From a virus: a stretch of 64,000 bases of DNA. The stretch lies in IMG/VR virus record IMGVR_UViG_3300010373_000004, positions 1-64,000 of that record; one strand, 5' to 3'. Of this stretch, positions 57,257-64,000 are shown piece by piece. The notes beneath the pieces were generated by a model that was not told the DNA's origin, searched no databases, and saw nothing but the letters and a program-made list of their open reading frames with translations. The translations under genes were made by a program, and so were the position numbers. How positions within the stretch are numbered: the stretch's first letter is position 1; the number at the start of each line of letters is the position of its first letter.

Positions 57257-58133
57257 TCAAAAGATTATATTCATGCGAGGACTGCCAGGTTCTGGTAAGT
57301 CCACATGGGCAAAAGCAAAGGTACAAGAAGAACCAAACATCTGGTATCGTATCAATCGAGATACGCTGCGAGAAATGATTGTAGAACCAAAGCTATCCAT
57401 TCAAGAGAAGAAGGTAGCGAAGTGTCGTGACGCTCTAATTGTTCATGCAATTCAAGATGGTCAAAATGTAATCATTGATGATACTAATCTTGATATAGAT
57501 TCTATTCAGGCTCATGTAAAAGACTTGTTGGTGAATACTGTCCATACATTTACGGTGGATTTTGAAGTTCAAGATTTTACATGGGTTCCACTGGAGGAAT
57601 GTATAAAGCGTGATAAGAATAGACGTGGTGAGAGTGTTGGTGAGCACGTTATCAGGCGCATGCATCACCAGTATCTTGCTCCAAAACAAGATAAGCCTGC
57701 ATATAATCCTTCACTGCCGTGGGCTATTATCTGTGATCTGGATGGAACCTTAGCTAAGATTATAGATAGAAGTCCTTATGAAGCAAAGTATGAGACTGAC
57801 GTTCCACGGGAATCACTTACTAGTTTATTGCGAGCGCATTACTTCCACTATAACGATAAGATTGTATTTGTTTCGGCACGCGAAGATCAGTACAGAGAAA
57901 AGACTATTGACTGGCTACGGAATACAGCTAATTTTTGGGACCTCGCCTTCGATCTTATCATGCGAAAGACAGAGGACTTTCGTAACGATGCAATCGTCAA
58001 AGAAGAAATATACGAAAATCAAATAAAGCCTAATTACAATGTTAGGTTTGTGTTAGATGACAGGGATAGAGTTGTACAAATGTGGAGAGATAAGGGACTA
58101 GATTGTCTCCAGGTTGATTATGGCGAATTTTAA
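57246..58133 (+). CDS. pnk: Polynucleotide kinase/3'-phosphatase
   Basis: The N-terminal kinase has the P-loop GLPGSGKST (12-20) and the RR segment NRRGESVGEHVIRRMHHQY; the C-terminal half is a HAD phosphatase with DLDGTLAK (D164, D166), VSAR and VLDDRD. This is the T4 Pnkp domain order. It rebuilds 5'-phosphate and 3'-OH ends on cut RNA or DNA. Next to RNA ligase at 58320 and the tRNA genes it forms a tRNA-repair pair. Confidence 0.88.
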   Translation: MQRNQKIIFMRGLPGSGKSTWAKAKVQEEPNIWYRINRDTLREMIVEPKLSIQEKKVAKCRDALIVHAIQDGQNVIIDDTNLDIDSIQAHVKDLLVNTVHTFTVDFEVQDFTWVPLEECIKRDKNRRGESVGEHVIRRMHHQYLAPKQDKPAYNPSLPWAIICDLDGTLAKIIDRSPYEAKYETDVPRESLTSLLRAHYFHYNDKIVFVSAREDQYREKTIDWLRNTANFWDLAFDLIMRKTEDFRNDAIVKEEIYENQIKPNYNVRFVLDDRDRVVQMWRDKGLDCLQVDYGEF

Positions 58134-58320
58134 TTCAGTTGTAGCTTGGGATAAAGACTCAATGGCTACATTAAATAGAATTGTTGGTAATTTGGAGAAC
58201 AAACTGTCATCACTAAAGAGACTTCGCCTCCAGTGTCATGAACAAACTCCTGATGTTAAGAAACCTGTCGTTGATCTAAACGACATACTAAAAGAAATAC
58301 TAATGAGAGATATAACTTAG
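58120..58320 (+). CDS. Small helical protein between kinase and RNA ligase
   Basis: About 66 residues from the ATG at 58120, coupled by overlap with both neighbours (TAGTG at 58318). Helical with a K/R-rich middle (KLSSLKRLRLQC). It could assist repair. Function unknown. Confidence 0.5.
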   Translation: MANFNSVVAWDKDSMATLNRIVGNLENKLSSLKRLRLQCHEQTPDVKKPVVDLNDILKEILMRDIT

Positions 58321-59249
58321 TGCTAGCTATACCAAGTTACGTAAAGATAGCTCACGCTGGTGATGGTATTGCTGCTAATGCTTTTATCGGCACCGAAATT
58401 ATCATTCAAGAAAAGATAGATGGTTCGCAATTCGGCTTCGGTTGGAACGAGAATGGAGATTTGACTTGCCGGTCTAAAGGTAAAGTTCAAGATATCGACG
58501 CTCCTGATAAGATGTTCACACTAGCAGTAGAGTATTGTCGAGGACTGGAAACACGACTTCCGGACACATATTTCTACTGTGAGTATTTGAATAAACCAAA
58601 GCACAATGTTCTTTGCTACGACCATACACCAAAGCACAATTTAGTTCTTTTTGATGTACTTCAACCAGATGGACAGTTTATTGGCAAAGATAGAAAATCA
58701 CTAGAGTATTCAGCAGAGGTTCTTGGAATAGATGTTGTTCCAGAACTGTATCGTGGTCCAGTTGATTTACAACTGATCAAGGATATGACTGAAACTCCAC
58801 CTGAAAGTTTCTTAGGTCGAGAAAAGATTGAAGGTGTTGTCTGCAAGAACTATGATCAAGTAGTAAACTTCTATGGCCATCTTTTTCCTTTAATGGTAAA
58901 GCATGTTCGTGAAGCATTTAAGGAAAAGCACTCTATTGAGTGGTCATCACCAGAGAAGGCATCCACTAGACTTAATGCACAGACATTCGTCCAGTCTTTT
59001 AAAACAGATGGTCGCTGGCAGAAGGCAATCATCCATGCCAGAGAGAATGGAACGTTAACCAACTCTCCAAAGGATATCGGTCCTCTTATTAGAATTATTC
59101 AAGAGGATATCAAGGAAGAAGAACGAGAATATATAAAGGCAACACTGTATAGTCTTTATATAGATGATGTTCTTAGAAATGCTATATCAGGATTTCCTGA
59201 GTGGTACAAGAATAAACTATTAGAAGGTGCGTTTGAAAAAGTAGCATGA
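58320..59249 (+). CDS. RNA ligase (Rnl2-type family)
   Basis: EKIDGSQFGFG (K32, lysine adenylation site), FYCEYLNKPKHN (motif III-like), EGVVCKNY (motif IV) and PLMVKHV (motif V) define the core of the Rnl2-type RNA ligases. The C-terminal ~90 residues are helical. It joins the ends restored by the kinase/phosphatase. A GTG start at 58320 overlaps the previous stop. Together these can restore tRNAs cleaved by host anticodon nucleases. Confidence 0.85.
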   Translation: MLAIPSYVKIAHAGDGIAANAFIGTEIIIQEKIDGSQFGFGWNENGDLTCRSKGKVQDIDAPDKMFTLAVEYCRGLETRLPDTYFYCEYLNKPKHNVLCYDHTPKHNLVLFDVLQPDGQFIGKDRKSLEYSAEVLGIDVVPELYRGPVDLQLIKDMTETPPESFLGREKIEGVVCKNYDQVVNFYGHLFPLMVKHVREAFKEKHSIEWSSPEKASTRLNAQTFVQSFKTDGRWQKAIIHARENGTLTNSPKDIGPLIRIIQEDIKEEEREYIKATLYSLYIDDVLRNAISGFPEWYKNKLLEGAFEKVA

Positions 59250-59593
59250 AAGAAGGTTTTGGAGCAGTAGCAACATTTTTAGTTGTCGCTGTATTTCTAA
59301 CAGCATTAGGTATAGGAGGTGTGTTCCTGTGGGCTAAGATGGAACGTCCACTGAATGATATTCATAGACAGGCAACAGAATGTAGTCTTGAATATGTAAA
59401 TAGTACACAGGCAACACTACAAGCACAGATTACGCAGTATAACGGATTTGGACCCGATACTACTGAGGGACAGAAGCGAGCACTTATTAGTCAGATGCAC
59501 GCTGAAATCAATGTAATTGATACTTGTAGTGACAATAACAATCCTGTTCCTCCAGCAATCCGGTCGTTTATTAACGCCCATCCAGTTAATTAA
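59246..59593 (+). CDS. Membrane-anchored protein
   Basis: An N-terminal helix (AVATFLVVAVFLTALGIGGVFLWA) followed by ~80 soluble residues, Thr/Gln/Ala rich. It starts at the ligase stop (ATGA). With the following lipoprotein it may form an envelope pair. Function unknown. Confidence 0.55.
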   Translation: MKEGFGAVATFLVVAVFLTALGIGGVFLWAKMERPLNDIHRQATECSLEYVNSTQATLQAQITQYNGFGPDTTEGQKRALISQMHAEINVIDTCSDNNNPVPPAIRSFINAHPVN

Positions 59594-59609
59594 CAAAAGA
59601 TAAAGAGAT

Positions 59610-60221
59610 ATGAAAAGAAACATTTTCGGCATCCTGGGTATTCTCGCTCTTATTACTACGATTTTCCTTAATGCTTGTAGTGCGGAAGCACAGTCTACGA
59701 GTAAAGCTAACGTAGCAGAAAATCAAGTAGTGCTCAATCAACAAGATCACTATAACAAGACTCAACCAGTTCCCTACTTTGATTTCAGCTTGAAGCGACA
59801 GATTCTGATTGACTACTATAAGGCAGCTAATTCAGCAGTCAGTACATTTAGTTATGTTTTGACGCAGTTCCCACAGCCACAAATGCATCTTATTTGTCCA
59901 TCCGTAAGCTTTCCTATTCAGGGTGGTACACAGTTAACAAATGGACAGCAAGCAACTGAATACGCTGCTGATGGCACTAGAGCATGTTATAATGGTTGCT
60001 CACTCGCAACAATTGGACAAGCTGAACCTGACGGCTCATTCTCTCCAGCTAATGGACAAGGAACAATTGTTTTGTGTTTGAACGATGACGGAACTGCTGC
60101 TCCAGTTTATCAAGAAGGTGAAGTTTATACGTATCCGTATAAGTTAGCTAACGCAGATGAAAAACTTATGGCGCGTAGTGGAAAGTCTAGTATAAATCTT
60201 GACACCAAACAGCACGAATAA
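59610..60221 (+). CDS. Lipoprotein
   Basis: The signal peptide ends TIFLNAC (lipobox; Cys about 23), so the protein is lipidated after the signal II cleavage site. The 203-residue mature part has five further cysteines, likely disulphides. Superinfection exclusion or immunity lipoproteins look like this, but no family is identified. It overlaps the transferase gene by 23 nt. Confidence 0.7.
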   Translation: MKRNIFGILGILALITTIFLNACSAEAQSTSKANVAENQVVLNQQDHYNKTQPVPYFDFSLKRQILIDYYKAANSAVSTFSYVLTQFPQPQMHLICPSVSFPIQGGTQLTNGQQATEYAADGTRACYNGCSLATIGQAEPDGSFSPANGQGTIVLCLNDDGTAAPVYQEGEVYTYPYKLANADEKLMARSGKSSINLDTKQHE

Positions 60222-60891
60222 AACAAATATACTAAAGGTTCTTGTGGGTAGCCACGCTCATGGACTGGCTACTCCAGAATCTGACTACGATTATCGTGGT
60301 GTGTTTGTTGTACCAACGAGAGAAATCCTCTCTCTTGGTAGTAGAATTAAGAACACTAATTGGATCGAAGGTAATGTCGATGATACTTCTTGGGAGGTCG
60401 GACATTTTCTTAACTTGGCGGTCCACTGCAATCCAACTATTCTAGAAGTATTTGCTGCTCCTAAAACACCTAAAGATTGTGATCCTTATTGGGGAGATCA
60501 ACTGGCGGAACTGTTTGATTATTTGTGGAATCCAAATGACGTTAAAAATGCGTTTATGGGTTATTCACATAACCAACAGAAGAAGTTTCTGGATGGTAAG
60601 GATGCCAAGTCAGCTAAATTTGCTTGCGCTTATCTAAGAGTTTTAGTTCAAGCAGATTTTCTCTTGACTTATCAAAAAATGCTTGTTGACTTTCGCGACA
60701 CGCCGGTGTATAATACATTGGTACGTTGGAAAGCCTGGAAGCAAGAAGATATAGACTACGGTGAAGTTATGTCTATATGCAAATATTGGGAAGGGAAAGT
60801 CCTTGAAGCGTATGATCGATGCAAATCTCATACCCCGGATATAAACAAGGTTAACGATTACCTTCTTAGAGTGCGCCAGAGATTCTGGTAG
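60199..60891 (+). CDS. Nucleotidyltransferase (COG3541-like)
   Basis: The 230-residue protein has LVGSHAHGLATPESDYDYRGVFV, the GS...DxD nucleotidyltransferase motif of the predicted-nucleotidyltransferase family. The rest is helical with many Trp and aromatic residues. TTG at 60199 is the start taken; GTG at 60244 is possible but would cut the motif. As the second NT after 40430 it may act on RNA ends or tRNA; the substrate is unknown. Confidence 0.7.
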   Translation: MTPNSTNKTNILKVLVGSHAHGLATPESDYDYRGVFVVPTREILSLGSRIKNTNWIEGNVDDTSWEVGHFLNLAVHCNPTILEVFAAPKTPKDCDPYWGDQLAELFDYLWNPNDVKNAFMGYSHNQQKKFLDGKDAKSAKFACAYLRVLVQADFLLTYQKMLVDFRDTPVYNTLVRWKAWKQEDIDYGEVMSICKYWEGKVLEAYDRCKSHTPDINKVNDYLLRVRQRFW

Positions 60892-60898
60892 CACTATT

Positions 60899-60969
60899 AG
60901 GGGCTTAGGCTAGAGGTAAACTGAGGGTCTCCAAAACCCAAGTCGAGAGTTCGATTCTCTCAGCCCCTG
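60899..60969 (+). tRNA. tRNA-Trp (CCA)
   Basis: Acceptor AGGGGCT/AGCCCCT, stem AGGGT/ACCCA, loop CTCCAAA, T arm GAGAG TTCGATT CTCTC. Confidence 0.88.
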
Positions 60970-60971
60970 CG

Positions 60972-61244
60972 ATGAACATTCTTATATTAGAAGAAGCTAA
61001 TGACGTTTTCATTAAACCATTCTATCTTTTACAAACCCGAGAATCAGTCTCCTTACCTGTCGCTAGCGCGTTATCCAGAAACAGGTCAAATCATTTTTAT
61101 ATGGTTCGTGAAGTTCCTAGATTTCGCTCCACTTTCTGGATGGCGGATATACTTTGGTGGCGTCCTGAGTATGTGGTAAACATAGCTGATTGGGAAGTAT
61201 GGGTAGATTTCAATAAATATTTATTAGGTAAAGGCCGTGACTAA
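60972..61244 (+). CDS. Hypothetical aromatic-rich protein
   Basis: Ninety residues, ATG just after tRNA-Trp. Trp and aromatic rich C-terminal half (WMADILWWRPEYVVNIADWEVWVDF). No motif. Overlaps the next gene by 8 nt. Confidence 0.5.
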   Translation: MNILILEEANDVFIKPFYLLQTRESVSLPVASALSRNRSNHFYMVREVPRFRSTFWMADILWWRPEYVVNIADWEVWVDFNKYLLGKGRD

Positions 61245-61680
61245 ACGAGCACAGATTATTGACGAAGGTCATGAACAAACACAATTTGTGACTGGTGGAC
61301 GCAGAGAGATTATCCCAGGTAAAGGACGCTTTGATCTTATTCCTCCAGAACCAATTACAGAATCATCACAGCATTTTGAGGCTGGTGCAAATAAGTATGC
61401 AGAACGTAATTGGGAACAAGGCTTACCTTTAAGTACATTTTATAACTCACTCAGTCGTCATCTACGTGACTGGTATATGTATGGTAAGACAGATGAAAAT
61501 CATTTAGCTGCACTTGTATGGAATGCTATGTGTGCTTTAGCAACACAACGACGTATTGATGCAGGAACATTACCAGCATCATTAGATACGCGACCAGCTA
61601 CAGCGATAACAAATTGGAATTGCTCTCTTGGTGGAACGGTAGACACAGCAGATTCAAAACCTGCCGCTCTAACAGCGTGA
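61237..61680 (+). CDS. dATP/dGTP diphosphohydrolase-like protein
   Basis: The 147-residue protein has GRFDLIPPEPITESSQHFEAGANKYAERNW and a later SRHLRDW and ENHLAALVWNAMC: the pattern of the DUF5664 (dATP/dGTP diphosphohydrolase N-terminal) family linked to nucleotide-pool control in phages. The last ~20 residues are encoded inside tRNA-Leu (61622). Start is a GTG at 61237. Confidence 0.6.
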   Translation: MTKRAQIIDEGHEQTQFVTGGRREIIPGKGRFDLIPPEPITESSQHFEAGANKYAERNWEQGLPLSTFYNSLSRHLRDWYMYGKTDENHLAALVWNAMCALATQRRIDAGTLPASLDTRPATAITNWNCSLGGTVDTADSKPAALTA

Positions 61681-61703
61681 GAGTTCGAATCTCTCAGAGA
61701 GTA
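61622..61703 (+). tRNA. tRNA-Leu (CAA)
   Basis: Acceptor GCTCTCT/AGAGAGT, loop TTCAAAA on stem GCAG/CTGC, variable arm GCTC/GCGT region, T arm GAGAG TTCGAAT CTCTC. Overlaps the hydrolase 3' end. Confidence 0.85.
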
Positions 61704-61706
61704 CAA

Positions 61707-61779
61707 TGCGGTTGTGGTATAGTGGTAGAATGCGACCTTGCCAAGGTTGAGACGCGAGTTCAATTCTCGCCAGCCGCAC
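61707..61779 (+). tRNA. tRNA-Gly (GCC)
   Basis: Acceptor TGCGGTT/AGCCGCA, stem CGACC/GGTTG, loop TTGCCAA, T arm GCGAG TTCAATT CTCGC. Confidence 0.88.
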
Positions 61780-61789
61780 GGAGTAAATA

Positions 61790-62245
61790 ATGATACACGC
61801 AACACAGATAAGAGATAGACTTTGGATAGGTTCACACCAGGCTTATGATGAAGTTGCTAATGGTAATCCAGATAATATAACAGCTATACTTAATGTGGCA
61901 ATGGATTATGTTCCTAAGCATACAATTCATCCACACAACGTTAAGTATGCTAAAATCAATCTTGGTGATGGATTAGACAATCCACAAGAACAAATAGATT
62001 TAGCCGTGTTGGTTGGATACATTTACTACACTAACGGTAATAATCTTCTTATTCACTGTATTTCTGGTGTAAGTCGTAGTCCGCACATCGCAACCAAAAT
62101 TCTTCTTCGTGATGACTTTTTGTTTGGTGCTACTTATGATAGTATTTATCAAGAGATAAAGTATAAGCGTCCAGAAGTACAGGTTCCTAGTTTCATGGAT
62201 GCTCGTCCTGAAAGTCTTAAAATTAGAATGTTAAACGAAGTATAG
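61790..62245 (+). CDS. Dual-specificity protein phosphatase-like
   Basis: The signature HCISGVSRSP (C90 nucleophile, R96) is the HCxxGxxR loop of dual-specificity and tyrosine phosphatases. Strands around ILNVAMDYVP and INLGDGLDN match the fold; the acid Asp is probably in this segment. Such phage enzymes may act on host proteins or RNA 5' triphosphates. ATG at 61790. Confidence 0.75.
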   Translation: MIHATQIRDRLWIGSHQAYDEVANGNPDNITAILNVAMDYVPKHTIHPHNVKYAKINLGDGLDNPQEQIDLAVLVGYIYYTNGNNLLIHCISGVSRSPHIATKILLRDDFLFGATYDSIYQEIKYKRPEVQVPSFMDARPESLKIRMLNEV

Positions 62246-62494
62246 ATGGCTGGTTATGTTAGTCCTCCTACGGACGTTAGATACAAAAGACCCATTGACG
62301 GCGACACGTTCCAAGAGTTGGTAAGACAACTTAATGCTGGAGAAAGATTAGCTATTCTTGCAGATGCTCGACACAATCGTACCGGGTATTCTGCACATGT
62401 ATGTCCTATTATAGAGACTCAGGAAGAATTTGATTCTTGGATGCTGAAATGGACAGACGAAGGATACTACATAATTCATCCATATGCAGTATAA
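62246..62494 (+). CDS. Hypothetical 82-residue protein
   Basis: Begins at the previous stop. Mixed alpha/beta; acidic C-terminal part with EEFDSWMLKWTDEGYYIIHP. No motif recognised. Overlaps the next gene by 11 nt. Confidence 0.5.
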   Translation: MAGYVSPPTDVRYKRPIDGDTFQELVRQLNAGERLAILADARHNRTGYSAHVCPIIETQEEFDSWMLKWTDEGYYIIHPYAV

Positions 62495-62651
62495 GATAAT
62501 TAGTTACACGTGGCCTGCTCATTTAGAAGAAGAAATAAATACGCTTGCTAAAGAAGGCTGGCGACTTATGAACCCAGGTGTACAAATGAGTTGTGTAGGA
62601 ACAGATATTTACTACTACTGCACACTTTGGAAATCAGATGGAACCCATTAG
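62484..62651 (+). CDS. Small DUF1737-like protein
   Basis: A 55-residue protein with LEEEINTLAKEGWRL followed by beta strands, the short 'E-x-x-V-N-x-x-L-x-x-G-W' pattern of DUF1737/DUF4177. Function unknown. ATG at 62484; it overlaps the nuclease gene by 14 nt. Confidence 0.5.
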   Translation: MQYKIISYTWPAHLEEEINTLAKEGWRLMNPGVQMSCVGTDIYYYCTLWKSDGTH

Positions 62652-63555
62652 AGTAGACGTATCTGGAATGAAGCTTTGGCGCGACTGCCAATTAGCTCAT
62701 TATCTTAGCTATGTTCGTAAGCTTCAACCTAAAGGCTCTAGTAATCCTAAAAGTCCGCTCATTTATGGCTCTATAGGTCATGATGGGCTGGAGGGATGGT
62801 ATACGCCATCTACCTATCATGATGACCAAGCCTCTGTTCTCGCCAGCACTAAATCTTGGGCCAGATATCGCGCAACAGATGAACGCGCAGAAGAAAACAA
62901 ACTTGAATGGGGAACACTTCTTGCTGGTGTAACAGGGAACCTTGTTAACTACCATAAGTTTTATCGTGAAGAAGATGTGCATCCTCTTAATCCAGAGCAA
63001 CCATTTGAGTTAGAATTAACTTCCGATGTTTCACTATATGGCAAGATTGACTCCTTCATTGAATATAAAGGTAGTAATGATCTGGACTATAAGATTTGGA
63101 TTCTTGAACACAAGTTTTATAAGACCATTCCAAATGATCTTACTTACCTCAATTGGGATTTTCAAACGTCGGTTTACTCCTTTGTGGGCCGCGCGTTGTT
63201 TGGGGAACGGTTCGGTGGAGTTCTATACAATTTTATCCGTAAAGTAGTTCCCAAAGACCCTGAGAATCCACAATTCCTAAGACAAGAAATAACCAGACCA
63301 AAAGAACTTCTTAAGTCTATTGCTAAGTTCGTTGTTGTGCAAGCACGACAAATGAATATGGTTTATGAACGTGGTCCTATTTGGTTAGTTCCCAAGTTAG
63401 ATTCAAGCCCAATGTATAACAACACCTGTAAAGGGTGTATGTTTAATCGTGATGCCTGTAAAGCCTTTAGAGAAGGTGGCGATTGGGAAGGCATCCTAGA
63501 AAACAATTATATGGCTCGTCCAGAATATGCGAACCATGAAGAAGCAGATTTATAA
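62638..63555 (+). CDS. PD-(D/E)XK nuclease with Fe-S cysteines (RecB/Cas4-like)
   Basis: YGSIGHDGLEGW (~43-54), GKID (D138), LEHKF (E157, K159) and a later QTSVY give the RecB-family nuclease core. C17 plus C264, C267 and C274 are arranged as in Cas4/AddB for one 4Fe-4S cluster. It probably is a single-strand exonuclease for recombination or replication. At 305 residues it is stand-alone. ATG at 62638. Confidence 0.8.
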   Translation: MEPIRVDVSGMKLWRDCQLAHYLSYVRKLQPKGSSNPKSPLIYGSIGHDGLEGWYTPSTYHDDQASVLASTKSWARYRATDERAEENKLEWGTLLAGVTGNLVNYHKFYREEDVHPLNPEQPFELELTSDVSLYGKIDSFIEYKGSNDLDYKIWILEHKFYKTIPNDLTYLNWDFQTSVYSFVGRALFGERFGGVLYNFIRKVVPKDPENPQFLRQEITRPKELLKSIAKFVVVQARQMNMVYERGPIWLVPKLDSSPMYNNTCKGCMFNRDACKAFREGGDWEGILENNYMARPEYANHEEADL

Positions 63556-63980
63556 TGGTACAAGAAGAATTAGATAAGTTAGTGGCTGGTGTCACTCCTT
63601 CCAGCTATATTAAAGACGCGATGCGCACAAACAGTCTTGCTGGTAATGACCCTGAGACATTGGTAGGTGCTATCAATCATCCTACGTTTGGAGTACGTTA
63701 CGTTACCGTTGGTGACTTGATGCTTCAAGATGCTGGATGGGGAATTACAGGTGAAGCTGGAGAGGTTGCTGATTTGATAAAGAAGCAATACTCTATGAAT
63801 CATCCAACAGACGATGACAAGCTTGCTAAAGAAACTGGTGATGTTCTTTGGTATGTAGCAGAGATTTGTTTAGTTAAGGGTTGGACATTCAAGCAGCTAA
63901 TGGCTGCAAACGTTAAGAAGTTGGCAGAAAGATATGGCGACAAGTTTACAACAGAAAAGTCTCTCAACAGAGCAGCATGA
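63555..63980 (+). CDS. MazG-like nucleotide pyrophosphohydrolase
   Basis: The 141-residue protein has WGITGEAGEVADLIKK (E67, E70) and LAKETGDVLWYVAEI (E93, D96): the ExxE...ExxD metal site of MazG enzymes. It hydrolyses NTPs or (p)ppGpp-related molecules and may keep the host from starvation response. It shares its first base with the nuclease's last. Confidence 0.85.
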   Translation: MVQEELDKLVAGVTPSSYIKDAMRTNSLAGNDPETLVGAINHPTFGVRYVTVGDLMLQDAGWGITGEAGEVADLIKKQYSMNHPTDDDKLAKETGDVLWYVAEICLVKGWTFKQLMAANVKKLAERYGDKFTTEKSLNRAA

Positions 63981-64000
63981 AGATTATAGAGACAACGATC
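63977..64000 (+). CDS. Start of a gene cut by the window edge
   Basis: ATG at 63977 overlaps the MazG-like stop (ATGA) and runs off the right end. The first residues are MKIIETTI. Identity cannot be determined. Confidence 0.5.

Noticed and set aside
60200-60235. TTGACA and TATACT near the NT gene start
   Set aside because: Spacing is about 23 bp and it lies inside coding sequence.
1-64000. CRISPR array, insertion sequence, integrase or att site
   Set aside because: No regularly spaced repeats, transposase or integrase motifs were seen; the window gives no sign of lysogeny.

Overview
The window is a contiguous piece of a tailed-phage genome (Caudoviricetes). A tail sheath gene next to a tail tube gene points to a contractile tail (myovirus morphology). 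Nothing cellular is visible. Base composition is AT-rich by eye, except for GC-richer islands near 21.0-21.5, 35.4-36.3 and 48.0-48.4 kb. Strong sigma70-type promoters (TTGACA, 16-17 bp, TANNAT) and Shine-Dalgarno sites fit a bacterial host, but the host cannot be named from the sequence.

Left arm, about 1-34.9 kb, minus strand: one long late region, read from 34.9 kb leftwards. In transcription order it holds a probable small terminase, zinc-finger proteins, GpA-type large terminase, portal, lysis-type membrane proteins, a sugar-modification island (two glycosyltransferases, two methyltransferases, a HAD phosphatase), tail fibre genes, prohead protease, scaffold-like protein, decoration protein, major capsid protein, neck proteins with another embedded glycosyltransferase, sheath, tube, a metallophosphoesterase, tail assembly chaperones with a -1 frameshift signal, tape measure, and a baseplate/lysozyme protein with a terminal M23 peptidase domain that runs off the left edge. 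Hairpins follow the capsid and tube genes.

Centre, 34.9-35.4 kb: a divergent control region with promoters on both strands and short repeats. Right arm, 35.4-64 kb, plus strand: many small tightly overlapping genes. Recognisable ones are a zinc-knuckle AAA+ ATPase, a nucleotidyltransferase fused to an L7/L12-like segment, HNH nucleases, RNase H, ATP-dependent DNA ligase, a ribbon-helix-helix regulator, a dual-specificity phosphatase, a PD-(D/E)XK Fe-S nuclease, a MazG-like pyrophosphohydrolase and a dNTP-hydrolase-like protein. A structured non-coding block at 43.8-44.3 kb carries GGTAA iterons and a 43-nt inverted repeat, and could be an origin or operator.

From 50.0 to 61.8 kb there are 27 tRNA genes covering 19 amino acids, plus one degenerate tyrosine-like element. 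Small ORFs and HNH genes are interleaved. Polynucleotide kinase/phosphatase and RNA ligase genes follow, a pair that in T4 repairs cleaved tRNAs, and a second nucleotidyltransferase is nearby. The likely theme is that the phage carries its own translation set and the enzymes to keep it intact, while the left arm builds a contractile, possibly glycosylated virion.
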